Program-made: the position numbers and the translations under genes
The notes under the pieces: model-generated
What the model was told of the DNA's origin: nothing
The model's database searches: none
The model's input: only the letters and a program-made list of their open reading frames with translations
Shown here: piece by piece, positions 1 through 7,806 of the stretch
How the letters are laid out: each line of letters starts with the position of its first letter
Numbering within the stretch: position 1 is the first letter of the stretch
DNA from: an uncultured Eubacteriales bacterium
Lineage (GTDB): Bacteria; Bacillota; Clostridia; Oscillospirales; CAG-382
Direction of reading: 5' to 3'
Assembly: GCA_900546385.1 (NCBI GenBank)
Contig: URCT01000006.1
Location: forward strand, 1-43,291
Length of the DNA: 43,291 bases

Positions 1-1
1 T

Positions 2-1969
2 CCGACGGTTGTTTTTCGCCGCTCTATGGCAGAAAAATATATGCTTGAAAATACAAAGCCTGTCATCTGCGCCGGAGAGCTTATTGTCGGGCAGCCGAAT
101 TTTGCAGCCTTCAATAAGGATGAAACCGAAAAGGATCGCTATTACACCGATCTGCTTCGCGACGGCGTTCCGCAATCACGCGGCAGAGCCGACCATATGG
201 CACTCGACTATCCAAAGCTGCTTTCTCTTGGCGTCGAGGGCTTGATTGCAGAAATGAAAAATGCCGGTGAGAAGCTGGATTTACGTGACGGCAGAAACGT
301 CGGAAAATACGAATTCTACGAATGCTGTATTCTTGAACTGCAAGGCGTATTAACGCTTGCGGCCAACTATGCGGCCGAAGCCCGCCGTATGGTGGAAGCT
401 GCTTCTGACGGAGAAAAGGCAGAACTTCTCGCATTGGCAGACACCCTGGAACGTGTTCCGGCAAAGCCGGCGCGAACCTTTCGGGAAGCCTTGCAAAGCA
501 TTCATCTGTTTTTATACAGCCTGTACGGTATTTATTCGGCCGGCCGTCCCGATCAATATCTCTTGCCGTACTATCGTAACGATATCGAAAACGGGATTCT
601 TGACGAAGTCACGGCACAAGAGCTGATTGATTGCTTCTGCTTACAGTATATGAACAACATGAGTGCTTGGGCGGCAGCCGGCTTTATGCTCGGCGGAAGA
701 GATCCCGAGGGAAAAGCCGTTGAAAATGCGTTGACCTGGCATTTTCTCATGGCCATTTCCCATACGCACACGCCCGATCCGAATGTCGGGTTTTGCGTAA
801 CGAGCGAAACAAGCGGCGATATTCTCGATTTCGTATCGCACCTTTTGCAAGCCGGACACGGCAATCCGCAGATCTGGAACAATGATAAGATAACGGAATC
901 CATGTTAAAATACGGCTACACGCCGCACGACGCCAACAATTTTACCCATTCGGTCTGTGTGGAGATCACCCCCATCGGCTGTTCGGGCGTATCCATCACC
1001 AGTCCCTATATCAATATGTTAAAAATCTTCATGGACACGTTTTTGAATGTCCCGGAGGATATCGGCTTTGAGGAGCTGCTTGCGCGTTTTGAGAAAGCGT
1101 TCGGTGATTATTGCGATAAGGCGATGCTGACTGAAAATCTTTGGCAGCTTGAACGCGCACGCAACGGCACTGACCCGATCCGCATATCCGCTCTCATCGG
1201 GGATTGTACAGAGCGTGGCCTTTCCAGTGATGCCGGCGGTGCAAGATATAATTTTATTGAGCCGAATATGCTCGGTATGACCAATGTCATCGAAAGCCTC
1301 AATGTTCTCGAAAAACTCGTTTATACCGACAAAATGCTGACAATTGCTGAATTCAAGCAAGCAATCAACGACAATTATAAAGGCCATGAGGAGCTGTTGA
1401 ATACGATTATAAACCGTGTCGACCATTTCGGGAACTGCACCGAAAGCACGAATCGCCTTGCGGCGCGTATTTCGGACATGGTATTAAAGACGTTTGACCT
1501 CTACACCACCTGCCGCGGCGCAAAAGTCATTCCCGGCGCGTTTTCCTATCGTGACCACGAAATCAACGGCAGACATACCGGTGCTTCGCCCGACGGCAGA
1601 CTTGCCGGTGCGCCGCTTTCCGCCGGTTCCGATCCGGTTCAGGGCTATGACCGTTCCGGCCCGACGATGAGTCTTTGCTCGTCGGCGGCTTGGAAACCGG
1701 TGCGCTTTTTGGGCGGAACGGCATTAAATATCAAATTAAACAAGAACACGCCGCCTGCCGCCATCCGCTCGCTCATTGAGGGCTTCTTAAAGACGGAGGA
1801 TGCGCAAATGCAGTTCAATATCGTAAGTCCCGACGAGCTTCTCGACGCTCAGATCCATCCGGAAAAACACGGCGATCTTATTGTGCGTATCGGCGGATAC
1901 AGCGATTATTTCACGCGTATTCCGAAAGGCTTGCAGGACGATGTGATTTCGCGCAGTATGGGAGATTAA
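2..1969 (+). CDS. Glycyl radical enzyme (PFL superfamily), 5'-partial
   Basis: The frame is open to the left window edge. The codons before the first ATG (position 26) read like family sequence (FRRSMAEKYML, then GELIVG), so the true start lies upstream and the N terminus is missing. The C terminus has the glycyl radical motif RIGGYS, with the radical glycine about 24 residues before the end (G624 counting from the ATG at 26). The thiyl-radical site is VCVE (Cys311, Glu313), a Cys-x-Glu pair as in the eliminases (glycerol, propanediol and choline lyases), not the Cys-Cys of pyruvate formate-lyase. The activase starts 2 bases downstream, so the two are co-translated. A dehydratase or C-X lyase acting on a small diol or related product is inferred; the substrate is unknown. 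It looks short for the family (usually about 780-850 residues) even allowing for the missing end. Confidence 0.9.
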   Translation, partial: PTVVFRRSMAEKYMLENTKPVICAGELIVGQPNFAAFNKDETEKDRYYTDLLRDGVPQSRGRADHMALDYPKLLSLGVEGLIAEMKNAGEKLDLRDGRNVGKYEFYECCILELQGVLTLAANYAAEARRMVEAASDGEKAELLALADTLERVPAKPARTFREALQSIHLFLYSLYGIYSAGRPDQYLLPYYRNDIENGILDEVTAQELIDCFCLQYMNNMSAWAAAGFMLGGRDPEGKAVENALTWHFLMAISHTHTPDPNVGFCVTSETSGDILDFVSHLLQAGHGNPQIWNNDKITESMLKYGYTPHDANNFTHSVCVEITPIGCSGVSITSPYINMLKIFMDTFLNVPEDIGFEELLARFEKAFGDYCDKAMLTENLWQLERARNGTDPIRISALIGDCTERGLSSDAGGARYNFIEPNMLGMTNVIESLNVLEKLVYTDKMLTIAEFKQAINDNYKGHEELLNTIINRVDHFGNCTESTNRLAARISDMVLKTFDLYTTCRGAKVIPGAFSYRDHEINGRHTGASPDGRLAGAPLSAGSDPVQGYDRSGPTMSLCSSAAWKPVRFLGGTALNIKLNKNTPPAAIRSLIEGFLKTEDAQMQFNIVSPDELLDAQIHPEKHGDLIVRIGGYSDYFTRIPKGLQDDVISRSMGD

Positions 1970-1971
1970 AC

Positions 1972-2862
1972 ATGCTTGTGTTCAACATTCAGCACTTTTC
2001 CACGTACGATGGTCCCGGTTTGCGCACAGTGATTTTCTTCAAAGGCTGCCCGTTAAACTGTGCCTGGTGCCATAATCCCGAAGGAAAAGGCTTCCTGCCG
2101 GAATTGAGCTTTGATGCAGCACGCTGTATCGGGTGCAGAAAATGTGCCGTATGCCCGGAACAGGCACACGAATTTGCTCCGACACATATATTCAAACGCG
2201 AAAAGTGCAGCCTGTGCGGCAAATGCGTTTCCGTTTGTCCGGCCGGCGCGTTGGAGATTATCGGGAAAGACTATACGGTCGACGCACTCCTGCAGGAGGT
2301 CAAAAAGGACGCGGTGTTTTACGGCGCGGAGGGCGGCGTAACGCTGTCCGGCGGTGAGCCGTTTGCACAGCCTGAAGGACTGATGGAATTGCTTCCGGCA
2401 CTTAAAAGGGCAGGAATTCATACAGCGATTGAAACCTCCGGTTGTGTGTCTTCTGAACAATTGGAGCAAGCTGCCAAACACACCGATCTGTTTTTGTACG
2501 ATTTCAAGCTTGCAGATGAGCTTTGTAAGACGTATATCGGCGTCGCGCCGGAAAAGCTTCTCGCCGGACTTGCGGTTCTTGACCGATCGGATGCCTCTGT
2601 CCTCTTGCGCTGTCCGATTGTTCCGGATATCAATGACAACGACCGCCATTTGGCGGCTATTGCACTTACGGCAAACGAACACAGTTGTGTCAAAGCGGTG
2701 GAGCTTGAGCCGTATCATCCGCTCGGACTTCGAAAATATGCTTGTGTGGGCAGTCGGGCGGCATACACAAGAAACGAAAAAATGAACCGCGAAGTGCTTG
2801 CGGCAATGACAAAAAAACTGCGGACAATGACGGTCAAAAAGGTTTTGGAGAGCGTGCAGTAG
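1972..2862 (+). CDS. Glycyl radical enzyme activating enzyme (radical SAM)
   Basis: 296 residues. It would use S-adenosylmethionine and a [4Fe-4S] cluster to abstract hydrogen from the active glycine of the preceding enzyme. The radical SAM motif is C26-x3-C30-x2-C33 (CPLNCAWC). A ferredoxin-like insert follows with two Cys quartets: C52/C55/C58/C61, where the last gap is two residues instead of the usual three, and C79/C82/C85/C89 with normal spacing. The SAM-contacting glycine-rich motif GGVTLSGGEP lies near residue 113. The start ATG is 2 bases after the upstream stop, with a GGGAG site inside the end of the upstream gene. The two-cluster insert is typical of activases for dehydratase- and decarboxylase-type glycyl radical enzymes and is absent from PFL activase. 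Confidence 0.93.
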   Translation: MLVFNIQHFSTYDGPGLRTVIFFKGCPLNCAWCHNPEGKGFLPELSFDAARCIGCRKCAVCPEQAHEFAPTHIFKREKCSLCGKCVSVCPAGALEIIGKDYTVDALLQEVKKDAVFYGAEGGVTLSGGEPFAQPEGLMELLPALKRAGIHTAIETSGCVSSEQLEQAAKHTDLFLYDFKLADELCKTYIGVAPEKLLAGLAVLDRSDASVLLRCPIVPDINDNDRHLAAIALTANEHSCVKAVELEPYHPLGLRKYACVGSRAAYTRNEKMNREVLAAMTKKLRTMTVKKVLESVQ

Positions 2863-2881
2863 AAAAACGTGAGAAGCTTAT

Positions 2882-3127
2882 ATGAAGGTTTTCGAAAAAG
2901 CTTCCCGCGTTGTCTTTATCGGCGACAGTATCACGTATTCCAACAACTATGTTTCGCGCATTTTTGCGTATTATGCAAAATACCCGCCGAAACGGCGCGT
3001 TCGGTTTTACAATGCCGGCGTTTCGGGCGGCACAGAATTATCTGTAAAACAACCGCACGAACCGGAATTACTGTGCCGGATTTGTCAAGAAACCGACCGT
3101 GTTTATACCGTTCGGAATGCACGGTAA
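2882..3127 (+). pseudogene. Decayed SGNH/GDSL hydrolase fragment
   Basis: The frame starting at 2882 encodes the N-terminal part of an SGNH hydrolase: block I VVFIGDSIT at residues 10-18 and block II YNAGVSGGT at 43-51. After that it stops resembling the family and ends at 3125-3127. A neighbouring frame, from about 3075, resumes with KKPTVFIPFGMHGK, which matches the family's PTVVFIxFGMND block at the expected distance (about 20 residues after GGT). One frameshift therefore lies between 3035 and 3075. The catalytic C-terminal half (Asp-x-x-His) is missing, because the sequence runs straight into the ribosome binding site of the next gene. I read this as a remnant of a carbohydrate esterase gene that lost its 3' two thirds by deletion. 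A short expressed peptide cannot be excluded. Confidence 0.75.
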
Positions 3128-3149
3128 GACAAGATCAGGAGGAAAATCG

Positions 3150-3872
3150 ATGTTTGAAAACAAATGTGTGGTCATTACCGGCGGAAGCGAGGGAATCGGC
3201 TTCGCCTGCGCCGCCTGTTTTCTCGAACGGGGCGCACGGGTCTTAATCACCGGCAGAAGCAAGGAAAAACTGCATCATGCGGAAACTCTTTTGCATTCCG
3301 ACCGTGTGCATACACTGGTGTGGGATGTTACCGATTTTGCAAATTTGGATGCGCGTGTTGACGATTGTGTGCGGATACTCGGCAAAATCGATATTTTTAT
3401 CAACAACGCAGGACTTGCGGCAAAAGCGGATTTCATGGGCGATGTTTTTGGTGTTACTTACGACGATTGGGACACGGTCATGAACACAAATTTGAAAAGC
3501 ATGTATTTTATTTGCCGTCGGGTGATTCTTGTCATGAAAAGCACCGGAAGCGGTGGCTGTATTATCAATATCGGTTCGGAGCAGGGCTTCCGCCCGGGCG
3601 GCTTTACGCCGTATCCGATCTCCAAATGTGCGGTGGATTACTTAACCAAAGGCTTTGGCAGACGCTTTATCAAGGACGGTATCCGCGTAAATTCCGTAGC
3701 ACCCGGTGCGGTCAACACCTCGCTTCAGCAAAACGACGGGATCCTTCCGGCGAAAGCCATTGCCGCTGCGGTCTGCTTTCTTGCTTCGGAGGAGGCGTAT
3801 GCCGTCTCGGGTGAAACACTGATTGCAGATCGTTGTGAACATCTCGGCGTTTCGTGGTTTTCGGACCGTTAA
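3150..3872 (+). CDS. Short-chain dehydrogenase/reductase
   Basis: 240 residues in a classical SDR fold. It has the nucleotide-binding TGGSEGIG motif (residues 10-17), the structural NNAG, catalytic Ser in NIGSEQGF and the catalytic YPISK (Tyr-x3-Lys), followed by VNSVAPG. The ATG at 3150 is chosen because AGGAGG lies 8 bases before it; an in-frame GTG at 3099 falls inside the decayed hydrolase. An NAD(P)-dependent alcohol/carbonyl oxidoreductase role is established for the family, but the substrate is not visible. Given the upstream radical enzyme and the downstream aldolase gene, reduction of an aldehyde to a diol, or oxidation of a sugar hydroxyl, are the likeliest jobs (inference). It is the last gene of the first rightward group and converges on the regulator gene. 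Confidence 0.9.
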   Translation: MFENKCVVITGGSEGIGFACAACFLERGARVLITGRSKEKLHHAETLLHSDRVHTLVWDVTDFANLDARVDDCVRILGKIDIFINNAGLAAKADFMGDVFGVTYDDWDTVMNTNLKSMYFICRRVILVMKSTGSGGCIINIGSEQGFRPGGFTPYPISKCAVDYLTKGFGRRFIKDGIRVNSVAPGAVNTSLQQNDGILPAKAIAAAVCFLASEEAYAVSGETLIADRCEHLGVSWFSDR

Positions 3873-3918
3873 AAGCGGCGATGCCCCAAAAGGTCTTTTC
3901 AGGCAATCCGTGAAATGA

Positions 3919-3940
3919 TTTTGCGCTTTGCGGCGCAAAA
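3919..3940. terminator. Possible weak bidirectional terminator
   Basis: A perfect 8-bp inverted repeat (TTTTGCGC at 3919-3926, GCGCAAAA at 3933-3940, 6-base loop) lies between the convergent dehydrogenase and regulator genes. The stem itself carries U and A tracts, so it could stop transcription from either side, but there is no longer T run after it. Nothing else was recognised in 3873-4009. Confidence 0.35.
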
Positions 3941-4009
3941 ACAGAAGAAGCCCTTAAGAAAAGAATCTCAAAAGCATTTTGGCATTCCATGGTTCTTCCT
4001 TCCGCAGCC

Positions 4010-4852
4010 TCACAGAATCTTTCTCATGGCTTTCATTTTTTTGGGAGAAACCCCATAGTGTTTTTTGAACACGCGCAAGAAATAGTTATAATCGGAAAAG
4101 CCGACACTGTCGGAAACAGCGGAAATCGGCATATCGGTTTTCAAAATAAGTTCCTTGGCCTTGGCTAATTTTTTCAGCCGGATAAACGAAGCAATGCCGT
4201 TTGTGTATTGCTTCGTTTCTTCATAGAGCCGGGTGCGGCTGATGTTGAAGGCTTTGCACAGATCGTCAACGGTGATGGCTTCGCTCAAGTGCATATCCAC
4301 ATAATTCGACAGCAGCTCGAGAATGTGTTCGCTTTGCGGCGTAATCATCCCTTTCAAAATAATATAGCTCGTGCAGGCATCTAAGATTCTTGCCGCGGCA
4401 AATATCTGCTTTTGGCTTTTGTATTTAAGCTTCTTTAATTTGCCCGGCATCGGAACCGAGAGCGGATAGTCCTTCAAAAGTGTATTTACGAAGCTGTCGG
4501 CCTCGTCCTTGTCTTTGATATCCGTAATCTGACCGAACATAATATAGCCGATGATCGCGCCGTTTTGAATAATGGGCGAGGTCGCCTCGATTAACCCGGC
4601 ATGGCATTTGTAAACGCAGAGCGCATGGGTTTTGCAGCATTTTTCGAACGAAATCCGGTCGCTGGTTTTGCATAAAGCGTCAAATGCGGCGTTGGTGCGC
4701 ATCAGCGAGCAGAACGAATGGCCGCCGGAGGGATAGGACAGGATTTCGTTGAACGCGCTGTCAAATAAGACGATTCGTATTTTTGTAAGCGTATAAAAGT
4801 TTTCCATTAAGGCAGACAAGTCGTTATCATAGAAAAAAGAAGACACAAACAT
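4010..4852 (-). CDS. AraC-family regulator with PocR-type sensor domain
   Basis: 280 residues. The N-terminal part (about residues 5-165) looks like a PocR ligand-binding domain, with a Cys/His-rich centre (CSLMR, CCKTHALCVYKCHAGL) and a GYIMFGQITD strand. This domain is named from the Salmonella propanediol regulator and is thought to sense small hydrocarbon derivatives. The C-terminal 100 residues form a double helix-turn-helix of AraC type (VDDLCKAFNISRTRLYEETK, then VGFSDYNYFLRVFKKHYGVSP). GGAAAG precedes the start by about 5 bases. It is divergent from the isomerase operon and shares a 107-bp control region with it, so it probably activates that operon and perhaps the glycyl radical genes (inference). 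The effector could be the sugar or a diol product. Confidence 0.88.
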   Translation of the reverse strand: MFVSSFFYDNDLSALMENFYTLTKIRIVLFDSAFNEILSYPSGGHSFCSLMRTNAAFDALCKTSDRISFEKCCKTHALCVYKCHAGLIEATSPIIQNGAIIGYIMFGQITDIKDKDEADSFVNTLLKDYPLSVPMPGKLKKLKYKSQKQIFAAARILDACTSYIILKGMITPQSEHILELLSNYVDMHLSEAITVDDLCKAFNISRTRLYEETKQYTNGIASFIRLKKLAKAKELILKTDMPISAVSDSVGFSDYNYFLRVFKKHYGVSPKKMKAMRKIL

Positions 4853-4899
4853 CCAACTTTCCGGACGAAATTACAGTTTTCGGCACGTTATTAACTATT

Positions 4900-4924
4900 A
4901 TTATACCACAAACTGTTGTATAAT
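4900..4924. promoter_or_regulatory. Palindromic operator overlapping divergent promoters
   Basis: A 25-bp imperfect palindrome centred on 4912: ATTATAC at 4900-4906 mirrors GTATAAT at 4918-4924, and ACA (4908-4910) mirrors TGT (4914-4916). Each outer arm contains a -10 box. TATAAT at 4919-4924 faces right toward the isomerase gene. TATAAT on the minus strand (4905-4900) faces left toward the regulator gene, with a TTGATT -35 (4927-4922) at 16-bp spacing. The rightward promoter has no good -35, as expected for an activator-dependent promoter. The two polymerase sites overlap, so their use is probably mutually exclusive. Confidence 0.6.
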
Positions 4925-4960
4925 CAAGATGTAATTTCAATATAAACGGAGGTTATACAC

Positions 4961-6349
4961 ATGAAATTTGCCTTGTATTTCGGAAACAGAGGATTTTTTC
5001 CGGCAGATTTGATTGCCGGCGCAAGAGAGGAAATGGTAAAGGCCGTGACCGATGCCGGATACGATTATCTCATCGCGCCGGAGGCGTTAACGCGCTATGG
5101 GGCTGTCGAAACGCGTCAAGAGGGGTGGAAATACGCCGAATGGCTGAAAACGCACGAGGGCGAATACGACGGCGTAATCATGTCACTGCCGAATTTCAGC
5201 GATGAAAACGGCGCGATTGCGGCCTTGGAGCATTGCGGAAAGCCGATCTACATTCAGGCTTATCCCGATGAGATCGGAAAAATGGATTTTGCGCATCGCC
5301 GGGATTCCTATTGCGGAAAATTCAGCATTGAGGACGTTTTCCACCAGTACGGCGTGCCGTATACCGTTTTCGCGCCGCACGTCGTGTCGCCGCTGTCAAA
5401 AGAATTCGAGCAGAATCTGCACGATTTCGTCGCCGTTTGCCGCGTTGTAAACGGTATGCGCCATTTCTCCATCGGCGTTTTGGGCGCAAGAACCTCGAAA
5501 TTCAAAACCGTCCGCTATGATGAGATCACTCTGCAAAAGTACGGCATCACCTGCGAAACCTTTGATTTGTCCGACCTTTTCTGGCGCGTCGGACAATATG
5601 CGGATGCGGATAAAACGGTGCTTGACCGAAAAGAGCATCTGAAAAACTATACCGATTTTTCGCTTGTGCCGGACGATAAGCTGACGACGCTTGCGAAGGT
5701 ATCGGTTGTGATCGACGACTATATGCGTGAGTTCCGTCTGGACTGCATTACGCTCCGCTGTTGGGAGGAAATGCAGACGGTGCTCGGCGTTGCGCCGTGC
5801 GTGCTGTTAAGCGAGTTAAACGACCGCGGCATTGTCGCGTCCTGCGAAATCGATCTCTGTTCGGCTATCAATATGTATTCCATGCAGCTTGCGACCGGCA
5901 AGCCGACCGCCTGTCTTGACTGGAACAATAACTACGGCGACGATGAAAACAAGGTTATTTTGTTCCACTGCGGCTCAACGGCGCAGAAGCTCATGAAATC
6001 CAAAGGCTTGGTTACCGACCACAAAATGTTTGCAAAAAGCTGTCCCGGCTGCGGATGGGGCGCCAACGAAGGCCGCATTGCCGCGTTCCCGATGACGCTT
6101 TCCAATTGCAAGACCGAGGACGGAAAGCTGACATTTTACGTGGATGAAGGCGAATTCACCGAGGATGAAATCGAAAAGGACTTTTTCGGCTGCGGCGGCG
6201 TTGCGAAGATTCCCGATTTGCAGCGCAAGCTGATAAAGCTCGGAAGATGCGGCTTCCGGCATCATACGACGGTCGGCGTAGGCCATATATCCATGATTTT
6301 GAAAGAAGCCTTTGAACACTATTTGGGCTATGATGTACTGGAGCTGTAA
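4961..6349 (+). CDS. L-fucose/arabinose isomerase-family sugar isomerase
   Basis: 462 residues. This is a metal-dependent aldose-ketose isomerase of the broad fucose isomerase-like group, shorter than FucI (about 590 residues). Glu296 and Asp320 are 24 residues apart, the same spacing as the metal ligands Glu337 and Asp361 of E. coli FucI; His434/435 or His442 near the C terminus could be the third ligand. A Cys-rich stretch (CPGCGWG, residues 361-367) is unusual. GGAGG precedes the ATG by 8 bases, downstream of the palindromic promoter. First gene of a tight operon with a kinase, a mutarotase-like protein and an aldolase. The substrate is not determinable from sequence; this family also includes enzymes used for unusual sugars such as sulfoquinovose. 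Confidence 0.82.
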   Translation: MKFALYFGNRGFFPADLIAGAREEMVKAVTDAGYDYLIAPEALTRYGAVETRQEGWKYAEWLKTHEGEYDGVIMSLPNFSDENGAIAALEHCGKPIYIQAYPDEIGKMDFAHRRDSYCGKFSIEDVFHQYGVPYTVFAPHVVSPLSKEFEQNLHDFVAVCRVVNGMRHFSIGVLGARTSKFKTVRYDEITLQKYGITCETFDLSDLFWRVGQYADADKTVLDRKEHLKNYTDFSLVPDDKLTTLAKVSVVIDDYMREFRLDCITLRCWEEMQTVLGVAPCVLLSELNDRGIVASCEIDLCSAINMYSMQLATGKPTACLDWNNNYGDDENKVILFHCGSTAQKLMKSKGLVTDHKMFAKSCPGCGWGANEGRIAAFPMTLSNCKTEDGKLTFYVDEGEFTEDEIEKDFFGCGGVAKIPDLQRKLIKLGRCGFRHHTTVGVGHISMILKEAFEHYLGYDVLEL

Positions 6350-6351
6350 CC

Positions 6352-7806
6352 ATGAAGAATACGGTACTTGTCGGCGGATTGGATATCGGCACAAGCGGCT
6401 GCAAGCTTGTTCTGTATGACGAAAGCGGAAGCTTTGTGCGCGATGCGTATGCCGCGTATGACGTAGCAAGAACCGGCGGTATGCATGAAATGGATGCAAA
6501 AGAAATCTTTCAGGCGGTAAAAAAGGTCATAAAGGCGGCGGATTGCCGGAACGCGGCAGCCATTGCCGTCACCAGCTTCGGCGAAACCTTTACGATGCTT
6601 GATAAAAACGACGAGCCGTGCGCACCGTCCATGCTGTATACCGATCCGCGAGGAAAAGAGCAGTGTGAACGGCTGATAAACCGGTTCGGCGCGGCAGAGC
6701 TTGCCTTCCGAACCGGTGCAAAGCCGCATGAAATGTACTCCCTGCCGAAAATAATGTGGATAAAAGAAGCTATGCCGGAGGCTTTTGCACAGGCGGAGAA
6801 AATCCTTTTGATGCAGGATTATATCGTGTATAAGCTTAGCGGCATCCGTCAGATCGATTTTTCGCTTGCCGCGCGGACCATTTGCTTTGATATCGAAAAC
6901 AAGTGTTGGGACAAGGAGCTTTTGACTTTTGCCGGAATCGATGAAACACTTTTGTCAACGCCCGTTCCCACCGGTTCTGCGGCAGGAACGATCAAGGCGG
7001 CGCTTGCCAAAGAGCTTGGCGTTTCGGAGGATACCGTCATCGTAAGCGGAGCGCATGACCAGATCGCGGCCATGTGCGGCGCGAATATATCCGCAAATGA
7101 GCAGGTCATGGACGGAACCGGCACGGTCGAGTGCGTGCCGGTGTTATTTGAAAATATCCCGAAAGACTATGAACTGTATGCCATGGGCTATTCTCTCGCG
7201 CCGCATCCGAACGGCGGCTATGCGTGCTATGTGCTGTCCTATACGGGCGGCGCAACGCTAAAATGGTTTCGCGATCATTTTTCGGATAAGAGCTATGCAG
7301 AACTTGATCAAACGGTCGGAGAAAAGCCGACGGATCTACTCATTATGCCGCATTTTGCCGGTGCGGCAACGCCGTATATGGATACGGGTTCCAAAGCGGC
7401 TGTTTTCGGCTTGACCTTTGAACATACCAAAAGCGATCTTTATAAGGCGTTAATGGAAGGGACAGCCTACGAAATCGCCTTGAATCTTGCGGTTTTGGCA
7501 AAGCGCGGTTTATGTGCAAAATCCGTAACGGCCACCGGCGGCGGAGCAAGGTCGGATGTGTGGCTGCAAATCAAAGCGGATGTTTTGGGGCTTCCCGTAA
7601 CGGCACTTGACGGGAAAGAAATCGGCGGTGCGGGAACAGCTGTTATGGCAGGCCGTGCCGTGGGCGTATACGGCAAGGACACCCTTCTCGTAAAGCCGCG
7701 AAAAACGTTTTATCCGGACGAAAAGCGGCACGAATATTACCTGAGGCAACTCAAAAAGTACCAAAAAATCTATCATGCGGCAAGGGAGGTCATGCGTGAT
7801 GAATAA
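6352..7806 (+). CDS. FGGY-family carbohydrate kinase
   Basis: 484 residues, the normal length for xylulokinase-like FGGY kinases. The N-terminal ATPase motif is LDIGTSGCKLVLYD (residues 11-24). The phosphate motif MDGTGTVE and the likely catalytic Asp in SGAHDQ lie mid-protein, and ATGGGARSDVWLQ plus the following ADVLGLPV give the C-terminal FGGY adenosine-binding signature. The start is 2 bases after the isomerase stop, with GGAG inside the end of that gene. Phosphorylation of the ketose made by the isomerase is the natural reading. Most members phosphorylate a terminal hydroxyl. If it acts at C1, as in fucose and rhamnose catabolism, the product would suit the downstream aldolase. Which sugar is unknown. 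Confidence 0.9.
   Translation: MKNTVLVGGLDIGTSGCKLVLYDESGSFVRDAYAAYDVARTGGMHEMDAKEIFQAVKKVIKAADCRNAAAIAVTSFGETFTMLDKNDEPCAPSMLYTDPRGKEQCERLINRFGAAELAFRTGAKPHEMYSLPKIMWIKEAMPEAFAQAEKILLMQDYIVYKLSGIRQIDFSLAARTICFDIENKCWDKELLTFAGIDETLLSTPVPTGSAAGTIKAALAKELGVSEDTVIVSGAHDQIAAMCGANISANEQVMDGTGTVECVPVLFENIPKDYELYAMGYSLAPHPNGGYACYVLSYTGGATLKWFRDHFSDKSYAELDQTVGEKPTDLLIMPHFAGAATPYMDTGSKAAVFGLTFEHTKSDLYKALMEGTAYEIALNLAVLAKRGLCAKSVTATGGGARSDVWLQIKADVLGLPVTALDGKEIGGAGTAVMAGRAVGVYGKDTLLVKPRKTFYPDEKRHEYYLRQLKKYQKIYHAAREVMRDE

Noticed and set aside
26..1969. Complete pyruvate formate-lyase gene starting at the ATG at 26
   Set aside because: Sequence before the ATG is open and family-like, so the gene is cut by the window. 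The active site has one catalytic Cys followed by Glu, not the Cys-Cys of PFL.
3099..3149. GTG 3099 as start of the SDR
   Set aside because: This segment belongs to the decayed SGNH gene. ATG 3150 has a perfect AGGAGG site and matches the usual SDR N terminus.
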